Assembly (NCBI GenBank): GCA_051277005.1
Contig: JBNMPS010000156.1
Location: 1-6,212, forward strand
DNA: 6,212 nt
Source of the DNA: Dasania sp051277005
GTDB lineage: Bacteria > Pseudomonadota > Gammaproteobacteria > Pseudomonadales > Dasaniaceae
Direction of reading: 5' to 3'
The notes under the pieces were generated by a model that saw only the letters and a program-made list of their open reading frames with translations, was not told the origin of the DNA and searched no databases. Position numbers and translations under genes: made by a program. Shown piece by piece: positions 6,023-6,212 of this stretch. Position 1 is the first letter of the stretch; each line of letters starts with the position of its first letter.

Positions 6023-6212
6023 ATGACGACAGCCCGCGCCCAACAAATATCGCTTGCCGATACACCTTACTACCACGTCATGTCTCGATGTGTGCGCCGC
6101 TCATATTTATGCGGCACCGATAAACTGACGGGGCAATGCTACGAGCACCGCAGACAATGGATCGAAGACCGTATTCGCTTGCTCTCAACTGTATTCGCGA
6201 TTGAAATTTGTA
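6023..6212 (+). CDS. REP-associated tyrosine transposase (Y1/HUH type), 5' part
   Basis: The gene starts at ATG 6023 with AAGGA (6011-6015) seven bases upstream and continues past the right edge; 63 residues are visible. The N-terminus (MTTARAQQISLADTPYYHVM, SRCVRRSYLCG, YEHRRQWIEDRIRLL, VFAIEI) matches the large form (about 300-330 residues) of IS200-like Y1_Tnp / RAYT proteins. These are HUH nucleases that nick single-stranded DNA at REP-type hairpins. The HxH metal site and the catalytic tyrosine fall outside the window, so activity cannot be judged. By eye the gene is richer in G+C than the genes at the left of the window, in keeping with horizontal acquisition. The nested inverted repeats just upstream may be its cognate DNA. 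Confidence 0.85.
   Translation, partial: MTTARAQQISLADTPYYHVMSRCVRRSYLCGTDKLTGQCYEHRRQWIEDRIRLLSTVFAIEIC

Noticed and set aside
5887..6123. Plus-strand open frame starting TTG, 78 codons
   Set aside because: It overlaps the well-supported Y1 transposase start at 6023 in a different frame, runs through the palindromic region and resembles no protein family.

Overview
The window looks like moderately AT-rich chromosomal DNA from a gammaproteobacterium. The best evidence is an intact tRNA hydroxylase MiaE, the remains of a type IV pilus ATPase gene of the PilU type, and a REP-associated Y1-type transposase of a form common in Pseudomonas-like and marine gammaproteobacteria. The genus cannot be fixed from the sequence. 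No rRNA, tRNA or CRISPR array was seen.

Left part (1-3054, + strand): the possible tail of an upstream gene is followed by three tightly packed genes that could form one operon. They are a 610-residue outer-membrane-type lipoprotein with a zinc metallopeptidase motif (HEYGH), a small lipoprotein of unknown function, and miaE. Gaps are 6, 17 and 12 bases. The two lipoproteins probably act together at the cell envelope. MiaE acts on tRNA in the cytoplasm and may only share the transcript.

Middle part (3055-4801): a graveyard. A pilU-like gene carries a one-base insertion in a C7 run, an in-frame stop and a truncation. The 5' end of an integrase-core (DDE-type) insertion sequence abuts it, with two 27-bp imperfect direct repeats and a hairpin around its start codons. 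That transposase fragment is cut short and joined through an ATGA overlap to the 5' fragment of an IS1380-family transposase, which is itself cut off after about 105 residues. About 300 bases of non-coding debris follow, including a 15-bp perfect tandem duplication.

Right part (4802-6212): an intact minus-strand gene encodes a PDC/Cache-like sensor domain followed by four predicted membrane helices. A palindrome-rich spacer comes next. Then the start of a Y1 (HUH) REP-associated transposase runs off the right edge. No defence system or biosynthetic cluster is visible. The most open biological questions are the lipoprotein pair next to miaE and the topology of the PDC protein.
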